This document shows, piece by piece, positions 38,201-49,223 of a DNA stretch of 64,000 bases. This stretch comes from Pelomonas sp. SE-A7 (GTDB lineage Bacteria > Pseudomonadota > Gammaproteobacteria > Burkholderiales > Burkholderiaceae_C). The notes beneath the pieces were generated by a model, which was not told the DNA's origin, searched no databases, and was given only the letters and a program-made list of their open reading frames with translations. The stretch lies in contig NZ_JAUASW010000001.1 of the NCBI RefSeq assembly GCF_030345705.1, forward strand, positions 806,001 through 870,000. The letters are read 5' to 3'. Position 1 is the first letter of the stretch. The number at the start of each line of letters is the position of its first letter. A program made the position numbers and the translations under genes.

Positions 38201-39730
38201 TCATCCCAGCTTGACCGGCAGGAAGATCTTGTCCCTGCCACGCTGGACCAGCAGGGCCACCGACCTGCCGGCTTCGCCGACCACCTTGCGCACTTGTTCG
38301 ACCGAGCCGACCGGCGTGCCGTTGATCGCCAGCAGCACATCGCCGGGGCGCACGCCGGCGCTGGCGGCCGGCCCTGTCACGTCCTGGACCAGCAGGCCGT
38401 CCCGCGCGCCGCTTTCGCGCCGCTCCTCGGGTTGCAGCGGACGCAGGGCCAGGCCCAGCTTGGGCTGGCCGGGCGAGGCCTGGTCGTCGGCCTCGGCCGC
38501 TAGCGCGGGCTTGTCCGAGGCGTCGCCAAGCTTGGCCGAAATCGTCTCGCGCCGGCCCTGGCGCCAGACCTCGAGCTTGACCGATTCGCCCGGCGTGGCC
38601 AGGCCCAGCATCGCCGGCAGGTCGCTGGAGGCGACGATGGGCTTGCCGTCCAGCGCAAGGATCACGTCGCCCGAGCGCAGGCCGGCCCTGGCACCCGGGC
38701 CGCCCTCCTCCACGCTCGCCACCAGGGCACCCTCGGGCCGGTCCAGCTTGAAGGAATCCGCGAAGCCCTGGTTCACGTCCTGGATCACCAGGCCCAGGCG
38801 CGCATGCTGGGCCTTGCCGCCCTTCTCGATCTGCTGGCGCACGCGGTTGGCCACCTCGATGGGAATCGCGAACGACAGGCCCTGATAGCCGCCGCTCTGG
38901 CTGTAGATCTGCGAATTGATGCCGACCACCTCGCCGCGCGCATTGAACAGCGGACCGCCCGAATTGCCGGGGTTGATGGCCACATCGGTCTGGATGAACG
39001 GTACGAAACTCTCCTGCGGCAGGGCGCGGCCCTTGGCGCTGACCACGCCGGCGCTGACGCTGTTCTCGAAGCCGAAGGGCGAGCCAATGGCCAGCACCCA
39101 TTCGCCGACTCGCAGGTCCTTGGTCGCACCCAGCTGCACCACGGGCAGGTTCCTGGCCTCGATCTTCAGCACGGCCACGTCGGTCTTGGGGTCGGCGCCC
39201 AGCACCCTGGCCGTGAATTCGCGCCGGTCGGTCAGCTTGACCGTCACGTCCTTGGCATCGCGCACCACATGGGCATTGGTCAGGATGATGCCGTCGGCGC
39301 TGACGATGAAGCCCGAGCCCTGGCCGCGCAACGGCATTTCGCGCTGGCCCGGCTGGCCCGGGATCTGGAAGCGGCGGAAGTACTCGAACAGCGGATCGTC
39401 TTCGTCGATCGGCACGCGGCGCTGCAACGCTCCGTTCGCCTGCTTGGTCGAGCCGGTCACACTGATGTTGACCACGGCCCCGCCCTGGCGGGCGGCGATG
39501 CTGGCGAAGTCGGGCAAGGCCAGCGTCGTAGGCGCTGCCGCGCTGGTCGGCGGGGCCGCTGCCGTCGCCGTCGCCGCAGCGCTGGCCAGCAGGGCCGCTT
39601 GCTCATGGGCCGGTGCCATCGCGGCGGCGCTGCCCTTCATGGCCAGCGCGCCGGTGGCCGCGCCCAGCACGCCGGCCGTGGCCAGGGCCCAGACCAGGCG
39701 CTTGGCGGAAATGGTTCGTTCGGTGTTCAT
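38201..39730 (-). CDS. DegP/MucD-type periplasmic serine protease (Do family)
   Basis: 509 residues from ATG 39730. Hydrophobic export signal about 12-37, an Ala/Thr-rich stretch, then the trypsin-like domain with triad H154 (TNAHVV), D184 (TDVAVLK) and S257 (NPGNSGGP), and two PDZ domains (about 300-385 and 410-505). It degrades misfolded envelope proteins. AAAGGAG precedes the ATG. A regulatory box lies 57 bp upstream of the start that matches one before the QseB-like regulator. Shares the terminator with the gene on the left. Confidence 0.94.
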   Translation of the reverse strand: MNTERTISAKRLVWALATAGVLGAATGALAMKGSAAAMAPAHEQAALLASAAATATAAAPPTSAAAPTTLALPDFASIAARQGGAVVNISVTGSTKQANGALQRRVPIDEDDPLFEYFRRFQIPGQPGQREMPLRGQGSGFIVSADGIILTNAHVVRDAKDVTVKLTDRREFTARVLGADPKTDVAVLKIEARNLPVVQLGATKDLRVGEWVLAIGSPFGFENSVSAGVVSAKGRALPQESFVPFIQTDVAINPGNSGGPLFNARGEVVGINSQIYSQSGGYQGLSFAIPIEVANRVRQQIEKGGKAQHARLGLVIQDVNQGFADSFKLDRPEGALVASVEEGGPGARAGLRSGDVILALDGKPIVASSDLPAMLGLATPGESVKLEVWRQGRRETISAKLGDASDKPALAAEADDQASPGQPKLGLALRPLQPEERRESGARDGLLVQDVTGPAASAGVRPGDVLLAINGTPVGSVEQVRKVVGEAGRSVALLVQRGRDKIFLPVKLG

Positions 39731-39786
39731 CACATCGTCTCCTTTCATGGGAACAAAGCGGATGCAATGGACTTTGCAGCGGCCGG

Positions 39787-39803
39787 CTTAGGTGTCGCTT
39801 AAA
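39787..39803 (-). promoter_or_regulatory. Predicted QseB/PmrA-type box upstream of degP
   Basis: Reads TTTAAGCGACACCTAAG toward degP: two (C)TTAA-like repeats 11 bases apart, the pitch of PmrA/QseB direct repeats. Eight bases further on lies TGCAAAGT, a weak -10-like element (39771-39778). The matching site is at 42609-42625. Confidence 0.55.
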
Positions 39804-39966
39804 GGGGCGGCGCTCGGTACCGATGTCGGAGAACCCGACAAACAGCGAGGGGCTTGGCCTGAGGCCAATGGCAAGGGATTGATTGCAAGCGCGTTTCCCT
39901 CCATGCTCCGACGCGGCGCGATTTGTGCTCGCCACAAACGCCCGGTTCCAAGTCCAGGAGGTCATC

Positions 39967-40554
39967 ATGACGAAGTCCCTCTCCCGGCTCCTGCAGCCAC
40001 TCGCGCTGGCCGGCGGCCTGCTGATCGGTGGCCTGGTCACGGCCGCACCGGTTGTCACCTATTCCGGCAATGTCGCCACCGGGGTCCAGCATCTCGACGT
40101 CGGTGGCACGAGCTACAACGTCTCCTTCGTTTTCGGCTCCTACAACTCGGTGTTTGGCGTGAACCTGCCGAGCTTTCTCGGCAATGCCCTGGCAGCCAAT
40201 GACGCGGCCAACGCCCTGGTGGCGGTGCTGGATGCCGAGTCGGCTGCCCCGCTTGGCGGTGGCGTCGCCTGCTGCGGTGCCATGTGGCTTGCCTTTGCGG
40301 ACAACGAGGACGGCGATACCAGCCGATTTACCGCCAAGCAGACCGGCTACCAGGACACGACCGGTGCCCATTGGCAACGCTATGGTGATTTTGTCGGTGG
40401 CAAGGACACCGACTTCACGGACAGCAACTGGGGCTTTGCGGTGTTCCAGGCCGAAGACGGCCGCCTGCCCGAGCCCGGTGCGCTGGTGTTGACCGGCCTG
40501 GCCTTGGCGGGTCTGGCTTGGACGCGCCGCCGCCGGTTGACCGCAGCGGCTTGA
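39967..40554 (+). CDS. PEP-CTERM sorting-signal protein
   Basis: 195 residues. Signal peptide 1-27 (ending LVTAA), a small beta-rich body with a VACCGAMWLAF segment, and the C-terminal sorting tail LPEPGALVLTGLALAGLAW followed by TRRRR: Pro-Glu-Pro, hydrophobic helix, basic end. Exosortase would cleave there. No exosortase gene is in the window. GTCCAGGAGG lies before ATG 39967. It faces the histidine kinase tail-to-tail (19 bp). The body lacks a recognised fold. Confidence 0.88.
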   Translation: MTKSLSRLLQPLALAGGLLIGGLVTAAPVVTYSGNVATGVQHLDVGGTSYNVSFVFGSYNSVFGVNLPSFLGNALAANDAANALVAVLDAESAAPLGGGVACCGAMWLAFADNEDGDTSRFTAKQTGYQDTTGAHWQRYGDFVGGKDTDFTDSNWGFAVFQAEDGRLPEPGALVLTGLALAGLAWTRRRRLTAAA

Positions 40555-40573
40555 GCGTGCGCCTGCCGGCCGC

Positions 40574-41929
40574 TCAGCCGGCAGCGTCGCCCCTGGGCAG
40601 CAGCACTCGCACGGCCAGGCCTCCGAGGCGGCGCGAGCGGTCGAGTTCCAGCTTCGCGCCATGCCGGTCGGCGATGGCCTTCACGATGGCCAGGCCCAGG
40701 CCGGCGCCTTGGGCGCGCAGCTGGCCGTTGCCGCGGTAGAAGCGGTCGAACACCCGCTCGCTGTCTTCGGAAGCGATGCCAGGGCCGCTGTCCTCGACCA
40801 GCAACAGCGCCCGACCCGACCCGGCTTGTGACAGGCTCAGGTCCACACGGCCGCCGGCCGGTGTGTACTTGATGGCGTTGTCCAGCAGATTGCGCAGCAG
40901 GATGCGGAGCGCTTCCGGCTGGCCGTGCGCGGTCAGTGCCTCACTGGCCTCCAGTCCCAGGTCGATCTGCTTTTCCCTGGCCGGGTCCGAGGCCTCGACC
41001 ACGGCCTCGCGGCACAGCGATTCCAGGTCCACCGACCTGACCGCAGCAGGCTCGCGGCCCTCGGCTCGCGCCAGCAGCAGCAGCTGTTCGATCAAATGGG
41101 CTGCGCGGTCTATGCCCGTGCCCAGGCGCTGGAACGCGGCGGCGCGCTCCTCGTCGCCACCGGCCCTTTGTAGCGATTCCAGCTGCAGCTTCAGCGCCGC
41201 CAGCGGCGAGCGCAGCTCATGCGCGGCATCGGCCACGAAATGCTGCTGCGCCTCGAAGGCGGCCCGCACCCGTTCCAGCAAGGAATTCATCTCGCGCACC
41301 AGCGGCTGCACTTCGCTGGGCAATTCGTGATCCGGCACCGGCGTCAGGTCATCAGGCCGGCGCTGCGCCAATTGCTCGCGCACCCTCGAGACCGGGTTCA
41401 AGGAAGCACTGACCACCCACCACACCGACAGGGCCAGCAAGGGCAGCATCAGGGCGACCGGCGCCACCGTACGCAAGGCCAGCTGTCGGGCCATGCGGCT
41501 GCGCACCGACAGGTCCTGGGCGATCTGCACCACCTGGTAGCGGGTCTGCATCGAGAACACGCGATAACGCTTGCCGCGCGAATCGACCTCCGAGAAGCCC
41601 AGCACCGCGCGCTGCGGCAGCCAGTCCTCGCCGGGCGAGCGGAACAGCGGCGTGCCGCTGAGGCTCCAGACCTGGACCAGGAAATCGAAGCTCTGGTCCT
41701 CGCCCAGAGGGACGCTCACCGTGCCGCTGCCCGAGACCAGGTCGCCGCGCAATGAGAAGGCCATCTGCTGCATCTGGTAGTCGAAGATCTCGTCGGTCTC
41801 GGCCAGCGCATTGCGGTAGGCGCTGCCCCCCTGCAGCAGCGCCGCCAGCGACAACAGGGCGAACAGGATCAGCACCAGGCGGTTGCGCAGCGAGCGGGGC
41901 ATCAGGCCCCAGGCGATCAGGCGGCTCAT
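40574..41929 (-). CDS. QseC-like sensor histidine kinase
   Basis: 451 residues from ATG 41929, ATGA overlap with the regulator. TM1 about 16-36, short periplasmic sensor of the 2CSK_N type (about 38-155) with SGSGTVSVPLGEDQSFDFLV, TM2 about 160-180, HAMP-like linker, HisKA with FVADAAHELRSPL (H237), HATPase with NLLDNAIKYTPAGG and GAGLGLAIVKAIAD. Belongs to the QseC/TctE/PmrB branch; the signal is unknown. Operon with the regulator; converges with the PEP-CTERM gene. Confidence 0.92.
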   Translation of the reverse strand: MSRLIAWGLMPRSLRNRLVLILFALLSLAALLQGGSAYRNALAETDEIFDYQMQQMAFSLRGDLVSGSGTVSVPLGEDQSFDFLVQVWSLSGTPLFRSPGEDWLPQRAVLGFSEVDSRGKRYRVFSMQTRYQVVQIAQDLSVRSRMARQLALRTVAPVALMLPLLALSVWWVVSASLNPVSRVREQLAQRRPDDLTPVPDHELPSEVQPLVREMNSLLERVRAAFEAQQHFVADAAHELRSPLAALKLQLESLQRAGGDEERAAAFQRLGTGIDRAAHLIEQLLLLARAEGREPAAVRSVDLESLCREAVVEASDPAREKQIDLGLEASEALTAHGQPEALRILLRNLLDNAIKYTPAGGRVDLSLSQAGSGRALLLVEDSGPGIASEDSERVFDRFYRGNGQLRAQGAGLGLAIVKAIADRHGAKLELDRSRRLGGLAVRVLLPRGDAAG

Positions 41930-42585
41930 TCCTTGGGAACCCGGTAGCCGACACCGCGTACGTTCTCGATCAGCCCGGCGCCCAGCTTCTTGCGGATGCC
42001 GTGGATGTAGACCTCGACCGCATTGCTGGAGATCTCGTCCTTCCAGCTGTAGAGCTTGTCTTCCAGCTGCTGGCGCGACAGCACCAGGCCGGGGCGGGCC
42101 AGCAGCGGCTCCAGCACGGCCCATTCCCGTGACGACAGCGTCACCGGCCGGCCCTCCAGCAGCACCTCGCGGGTGGCGGGATTGATGCTCACGTTCTTGT
42201 AGCCGTAAACGGGTTCGGCCCGGCCGCTGGCACGCCGCAGCAGCGCCCGGATGCGGGCCAGCAGCTCATGCAGCTCGAAGGGCTTGAGCACGTAGTCGTC
42301 GGCGCCGGCATCGAGTCCGGCGATGCGCTGCTCCACCGCATCGCGTGCCGTAGCTATCAGCACCGGCATGGCCTGCTTGCGCGCGCGCAGGGCACGCAGC
42401 ACGCTCATGCCGTCGCGCTTGGGCAGGCCCAGGTCCAGCAGGACCAGGTCGTAGGACTCGGTCAGCAAGGCCGCGTCGGCCAGCTCGCCATCCCTCACCC
42501 AGTCCACCGCATAGGCTTCGGCGCGCAGCAGCTCCAGCAGTTGCTCGCCGATCATGGAATCGTCCTCGACCAGAAGAATGCGCAT
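41926..42585 (-). CDS. QseB-like OmpR-family response regulator
   Basis: 219 residues. Receiver with E7-D8-D9 acidic cluster, D51 (VLLDLGLPKRDG), K101 in LKPFELHELLARI, and an OmpR winged helix with NAVEVYIHGIRKKLG and the ending VRGVGYRVPKE, close to QseB/TctD/PmrA. Start ATG 42585 follows no Shine-Dalgarno site, and the predicted -10 lies only 9-14 bases upstream, so the transcript may be leaderless. A direct-repeat box sits 24 bp upstream (autoregulation). It also borders the gcv riboswitch promoter. Confidence 0.93.
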   Translation of the reverse strand: MRILLVEDDSMIGEQLLELLRAEAYAVDWVRDGELADAALLTESYDLVLLDLGLPKRDGMSVLRALRARKQAMPVLIATARDAVEQRIAGLDAGADDYVLKPFELHELLARIRALLRRASGRAEPVYGYKNVSINPATREVLLEGRPVTLSSREWAVLEPLLARPGLVLSRQQLEDKLYSWKDEISSNAVEVYIHGIRKKLGAGLIENVRGVGYRVPKE

Positions 42586-42608
42586 GGGCGCAAATTCTGC
42601 ATGGGCGA

Positions 42609-42625
42609 CTTAGGCGGCGCTTAAA
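42609..42625 (-). promoter_or_regulatory. Predicted QseB/PmrA-type box at the regulator's own promoter
   Basis: Reads TTTAAGCGCCGCCTAAG toward the regulator; identical to the degP site apart from two positions. Seven bases on is TGCAGAAT (-10-like, 42593-42600). The right half also lies 9-14 bases before the gcv -10 on the other strand. Confidence 0.58.
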
Positions 42626-42633
42626 AGCCTGGC

Positions 42634-42639
42634 TACAAT
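42634..42639 (+). promoter_or_regulatory. -10 element of the gcvTHP leader
   Basis: TACAAT, close to consensus TATAAT, nine bases before the riboswitch begins. No good -35 is seen; the direct-repeat box occupies its place, which fits activator or repressor control. Confidence 0.5.
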
Positions 42640-42647
42640 CCGCGCCG

Positions 42648-42855
42648 TCAGGAGAGAGTTCCCTAGCGGGAGCCGCCGAAGGCGCAGAGACACCGGTTGA
42701 TCCCAAGTCTCGAACGCTCAGGCAAAAGGACTGACAAAACGCCCCGATGCGGGCGTTCCAAGCTGGAGAGAGGCGGGCCCCCGAGCCCGTCCACTGAAGG
42801 GGCAAGCTGCGGGCGATTCGCCGGCGGTCAATCTCTCAAGTACCACGGACAGCCT
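42648..42855 (+). promoter_or_regulatory. Tandem glycine riboswitch of gcvT
   Basis: Two glycine aptamers in series. Aptamer I (about 42648-42735) has GGAGAG at its start, GCCGCCGAAGGCGCAG in the middle and the close CAGGCAAAAGGACTGAC. Aptamer II (about 42762-42855) has GGAGAGAGG, CTGAAGGGGCAAG, AATCTCTCAAGTACC and ends GGACAGC. They are the conserved features of the family. Between them an extra hairpin AACGCCCCGATGCGGGCGTT lies at 42738-42757 where a short linker is usual. It turns on glycine cleavage in excess glycine, as in other betaproteobacteria. Confidence 0.92.
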
Positions 42856-42866
42856 GGGCAAACTCC

Positions 42867-42885
42867 CCCACCCTACCCGGGTGGG
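42867..42885 (+). terminator. Hairpin at the riboswitch expression platform
   Basis: CCCACCC - TACCC - GGGTGGG, a 7-bp stem, 12 bases after aptamer II and 27 bases before the gcvT start. No T run follows, so it may control translation or Rho access rather than act as an intrinsic terminator. Confidence 0.45.
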
Positions 42886-42912
42886 ACCTTTGATTGCCCT
42901 GAGCCCACTGCC

Positions 42913-44031
42913 ATGTCCGCTGATGCCCTGCTGAAGACCCCGCTGCACGCCCTCCACATCGAACTCGGCGCCAAGATGGTGCCCTTCGGCGGCTACGACA
43001 TGCCGGTGCAATACGCCACCGGCGTGATGGCCGAGCACAAGCACACCCGCGCCGCTGCCGGCCTGTTCGACGTCTCCCACATGGGCCAGGTGCGCCTGGT
43101 CGGCCCCAAGGCCGCCGAAGCGCTGGAAACCATCGTCCCGGTGGACATCGTCGACCTGGGCGTCTTCAAGCAGCGCTACGCACTCTTCACCAATGATGAG
43201 GGCGGCATCCTCGACGACCTGATGGTCTGCCGCCGACTCGACGACCTCTTCGTGGTCGTCAACGCCGGCTGCAAGGAGCAGGACATCGCCCACATGCAGG
43301 CCAAGCTGGGCGGCCAGTGCGAAGTGATCACCATGCCCGAACAGGCCCTGCTGGCCCTGCAAGGCCCCGAGGCCGTGACCGCGCTGTCGCGCCTGAACCC
43401 GGAGGTCGCCAAGCTGACCTTCATGACCGGCGGTTTCTTCGAGCTGGACGGCATCCCCACCTTCCTGACCCGCTCGGGCTACACCGGCGAAGACGGCTAC
43501 GAGATCTCGGTCCACCAGGACCAGGCCGTGGCCCTGGCCCGCAAGCTGCTGGCCCAGCCGGAAGTCAAGCCCATCGGCCTCGGCGCCCGCGATTCGCTGC
43601 GCCTGGAAGCCGGCCTGTGCCTCTACGGCCATGACATCGACACCAACACCAACCCGGTCGAAGCCTCGCTGACCTGGGCGATCCAGAAGGTGCGCCGCGC
43701 CGGTGGCGCCCGTGCCGGCGGCTACCCCGGTGCTGCCGTGATCGACCAGCAGCTGGCCAGCGGCGCTGCCCGCAAGCGCGTGGGCCTGGTCGGTTCCGAG
43801 CGCATGCCGGTGCGCGAAGGCGCCAAGATCGTCACCGCCGACGGCACCGAAGTCGGCGTCGTCACCAGCGGCACGCTGGGCCCCACGGTCAACAAGCCGG
43901 TCGCCCTGGCCTATGTGGCCACCGCCCATGCCGCGCAAGGCACCGAGCTGTTCGCCATCGTCCGCGACAAGCGCACGCCTATGACCGTCTCGCCCACCCC
44001 GTTCACGCCCAACCGCTACTACCGCGGCTGA
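42913..44031 (+). CDS. gcvT: Glycine cleavage system T protein (aminomethyltransferase)
   Basis: 372 residues from ATG 42913. GcvT features MPVQYATGVMAEHKHTRAAA, DVSHMGQV, GYTGEDGYEI and RDSLRLEAGLCLYGHD, which form the tetrahydrofolate pocket. It transfers the aminomethyl carbon from lipoyl-H to THF and releases ammonia. First gene after the glycine riboswitch; gcvH follows 54 bp later. Confidence 0.97.
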   Translation: MSADALLKTPLHALHIELGAKMVPFGGYDMPVQYATGVMAEHKHTRAAAGLFDVSHMGQVRLVGPKAAEALETIVPVDIVDLGVFKQRYALFTNDEGGILDDLMVCRRLDDLFVVVNAGCKEQDIAHMQAKLGGQCEVITMPEQALLALQGPEAVTALSRLNPEVAKLTFMTGGFFELDGIPTFLTRSGYTGEDGYEISVHQDQAVALARKLLAQPEVKPIGLGARDSLRLEAGLCLYGHDIDTNTNPVEASLTWAIQKVRRAGGARAGGYPGAAVIDQQLASGAARKRVGLVGSERMPVREGAKIVTADGTEVGVVTSGTLGPTVNKPVALAYVATAHAAQGTELFAIVRDKRTPMTVSPTPFTPNRYYRG

Positions 44032-44085
44032 TCGTCGTCCCCTATCGTTCCTACTTTTCATCCGACCAACACGGAGCCCTCCACC

Positions 44086-44460
44086 ATGACCATCAAGTAC
44101 ACGCCCGACCACGAATGGCTCAAGATCGAAGCCGACGGCACTGCCATCGTGGGCATCACGGTCCACGCGCAGGAAGCGCTGGGCGACGTGGTCTTCGTCG
44201 ACCTGCCCGAAGTCGGCAAGAGCTATGCCGAGAAGGAAGTGGCCGGCGTGGTCGAGTCGGTGAAGGCCGCTGCCGACGTCTACATGCCGGTGGACGGCGA
44301 GATCACCGAAGTCAACGAAGACCTGCGCAACGACCCGGCCCTGGCCAACACCGACCCGCTGAACAGCGGCTGGTTCTTCAAGGTCAAGCTGAGCAACCCC
44401 GGCCAGCTGGACGCGCTGATGGACAGCACGGCCTACGACGAGCTGGTCAAGAACAGCTGA
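44086..44460 (+). CDS. gcvH: Glycine cleavage system H protein (lipoyl carrier)
   Basis: 124 residues; ESVKAAADVYMPVDGE carries the lipoylated Lys at K60. MTIKYTPDHEWLKIE, GITVHAQEALGDVVFVDLPE are typical. It shuttles the aminomethyl arm between P, T and L proteins. CGGAG lies before ATG 44086. A 10-bp stem-loop lies between it and gcvP. Confidence 0.97.
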   Translation: MTIKYTPDHEWLKIEADGTAIVGITVHAQEALGDVVFVDLPEVGKSYAEKEVAGVVESVKAAADVYMPVDGEITEVNEDLRNDPALANTDPLNSGWFFKVKLSNPGQLDALMDSTAYDELVKNS

Positions 44461-44511
44461 TTCGCCTCTGATTCAAGAAAACGGGACCTGAACGACCGAA
44501 CAGGCCCCACC

Positions 44512-44544
44512 GGCGCCGGCCCTGACCACAAGTCGGCCGGCGCC
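44512..44544 (+). other. Stem-loop between gcvH and gcvP
   Basis: GGCGCCGGCC (44512-44521), 13-base loop, GGCCGGCGCC (44535-44544), then TTT. Perfect 10-bp stem in the 102-bp gap. It could stabilise the gcvTH message or partly stop transcription, favouring a different P to T/H ratio. Inference. Confidence 0.55.
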
Positions 44545-44562
44545 TTTGCAAGGATTGTTGCC

Positions 44563-47439
<2,877 letters not shown>

Positions 47440-47449
47440 GGATGTGAGC

Positions 47450-47466
47450 CCCTCGCCTCGCGAGGG
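47450..47466 (+). terminator. Hairpin after gcvP
   Basis: CCCTCGC - CTC - GCGAGGG, 7-bp perfect stem, no T run, followed 28 bases later by sdaA. It probably slows rather than ends transcription. Confidence 0.4.
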
Positions 47467-47494
47467 TCCTCAATGGCTCTAACAAGGAGTCTGC

Positions 47495-48883
<1,389 letters not shown>

Positions 48884-48895
48884 CGATGAGCTGTT

Positions 48896-48924
48896 GATCC
48901 GTGCAGCCAGCGGCTGTACGGATC
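48896..48924 (+). terminator. Strong stem-loop after sdaA
   Basis: GATCCGT-G-CAGCC-AGC-GGCTG-T-ACGGATC: 13 pairs including one G-T, loop AGC. No T run; nevertheless the best candidate end of the gcvTHP-sdaA message. Confidence 0.6.
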
Positions 48925-49223
48925 ATCGAACGGTCTACGGGAAAGCAAGGACTCGCGCGAACAGCCCGGCCTCGGCTATGCTGCCGCCCGGACTGAGAGT
49001 CTTTGCGCCATGTTGGCGCCTGCAGATTCCAGTGCCACTCAAGCCAGTCTCAAGCTTCTGGAGCGGAGACTCGAACCCAGGAATTGAACCGGATATTTCA
49101 GAAGAATCGCCGTGATTTAACGATAAACCACTGGGTTTGTCAAGCACCGAGCGGGCCATGGCCGCGTTCGGCATGGCGAGCAAGGACCACGAGCCGGGGC
49201 AGGCGGCCCCGCAAAGGAGACGC
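48925..49223. other. Intergenic region before the GH31 gene, with a tRNA-like fragment
   Basis: 299 bases with no gene. On the minus strand 49058-49090 reads GGTTCAATTCCTGGG then TTCGAGTCTCCGCTCCAG, like the T-arm and 3' end of a tRNA or tmRNA, but the arms do not pair well and no body is present. An AGCCGGGGCAGGCGG... stretch and AAGGAGA lead into the next start. No convincing promoter found. Confidence 0.35.
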
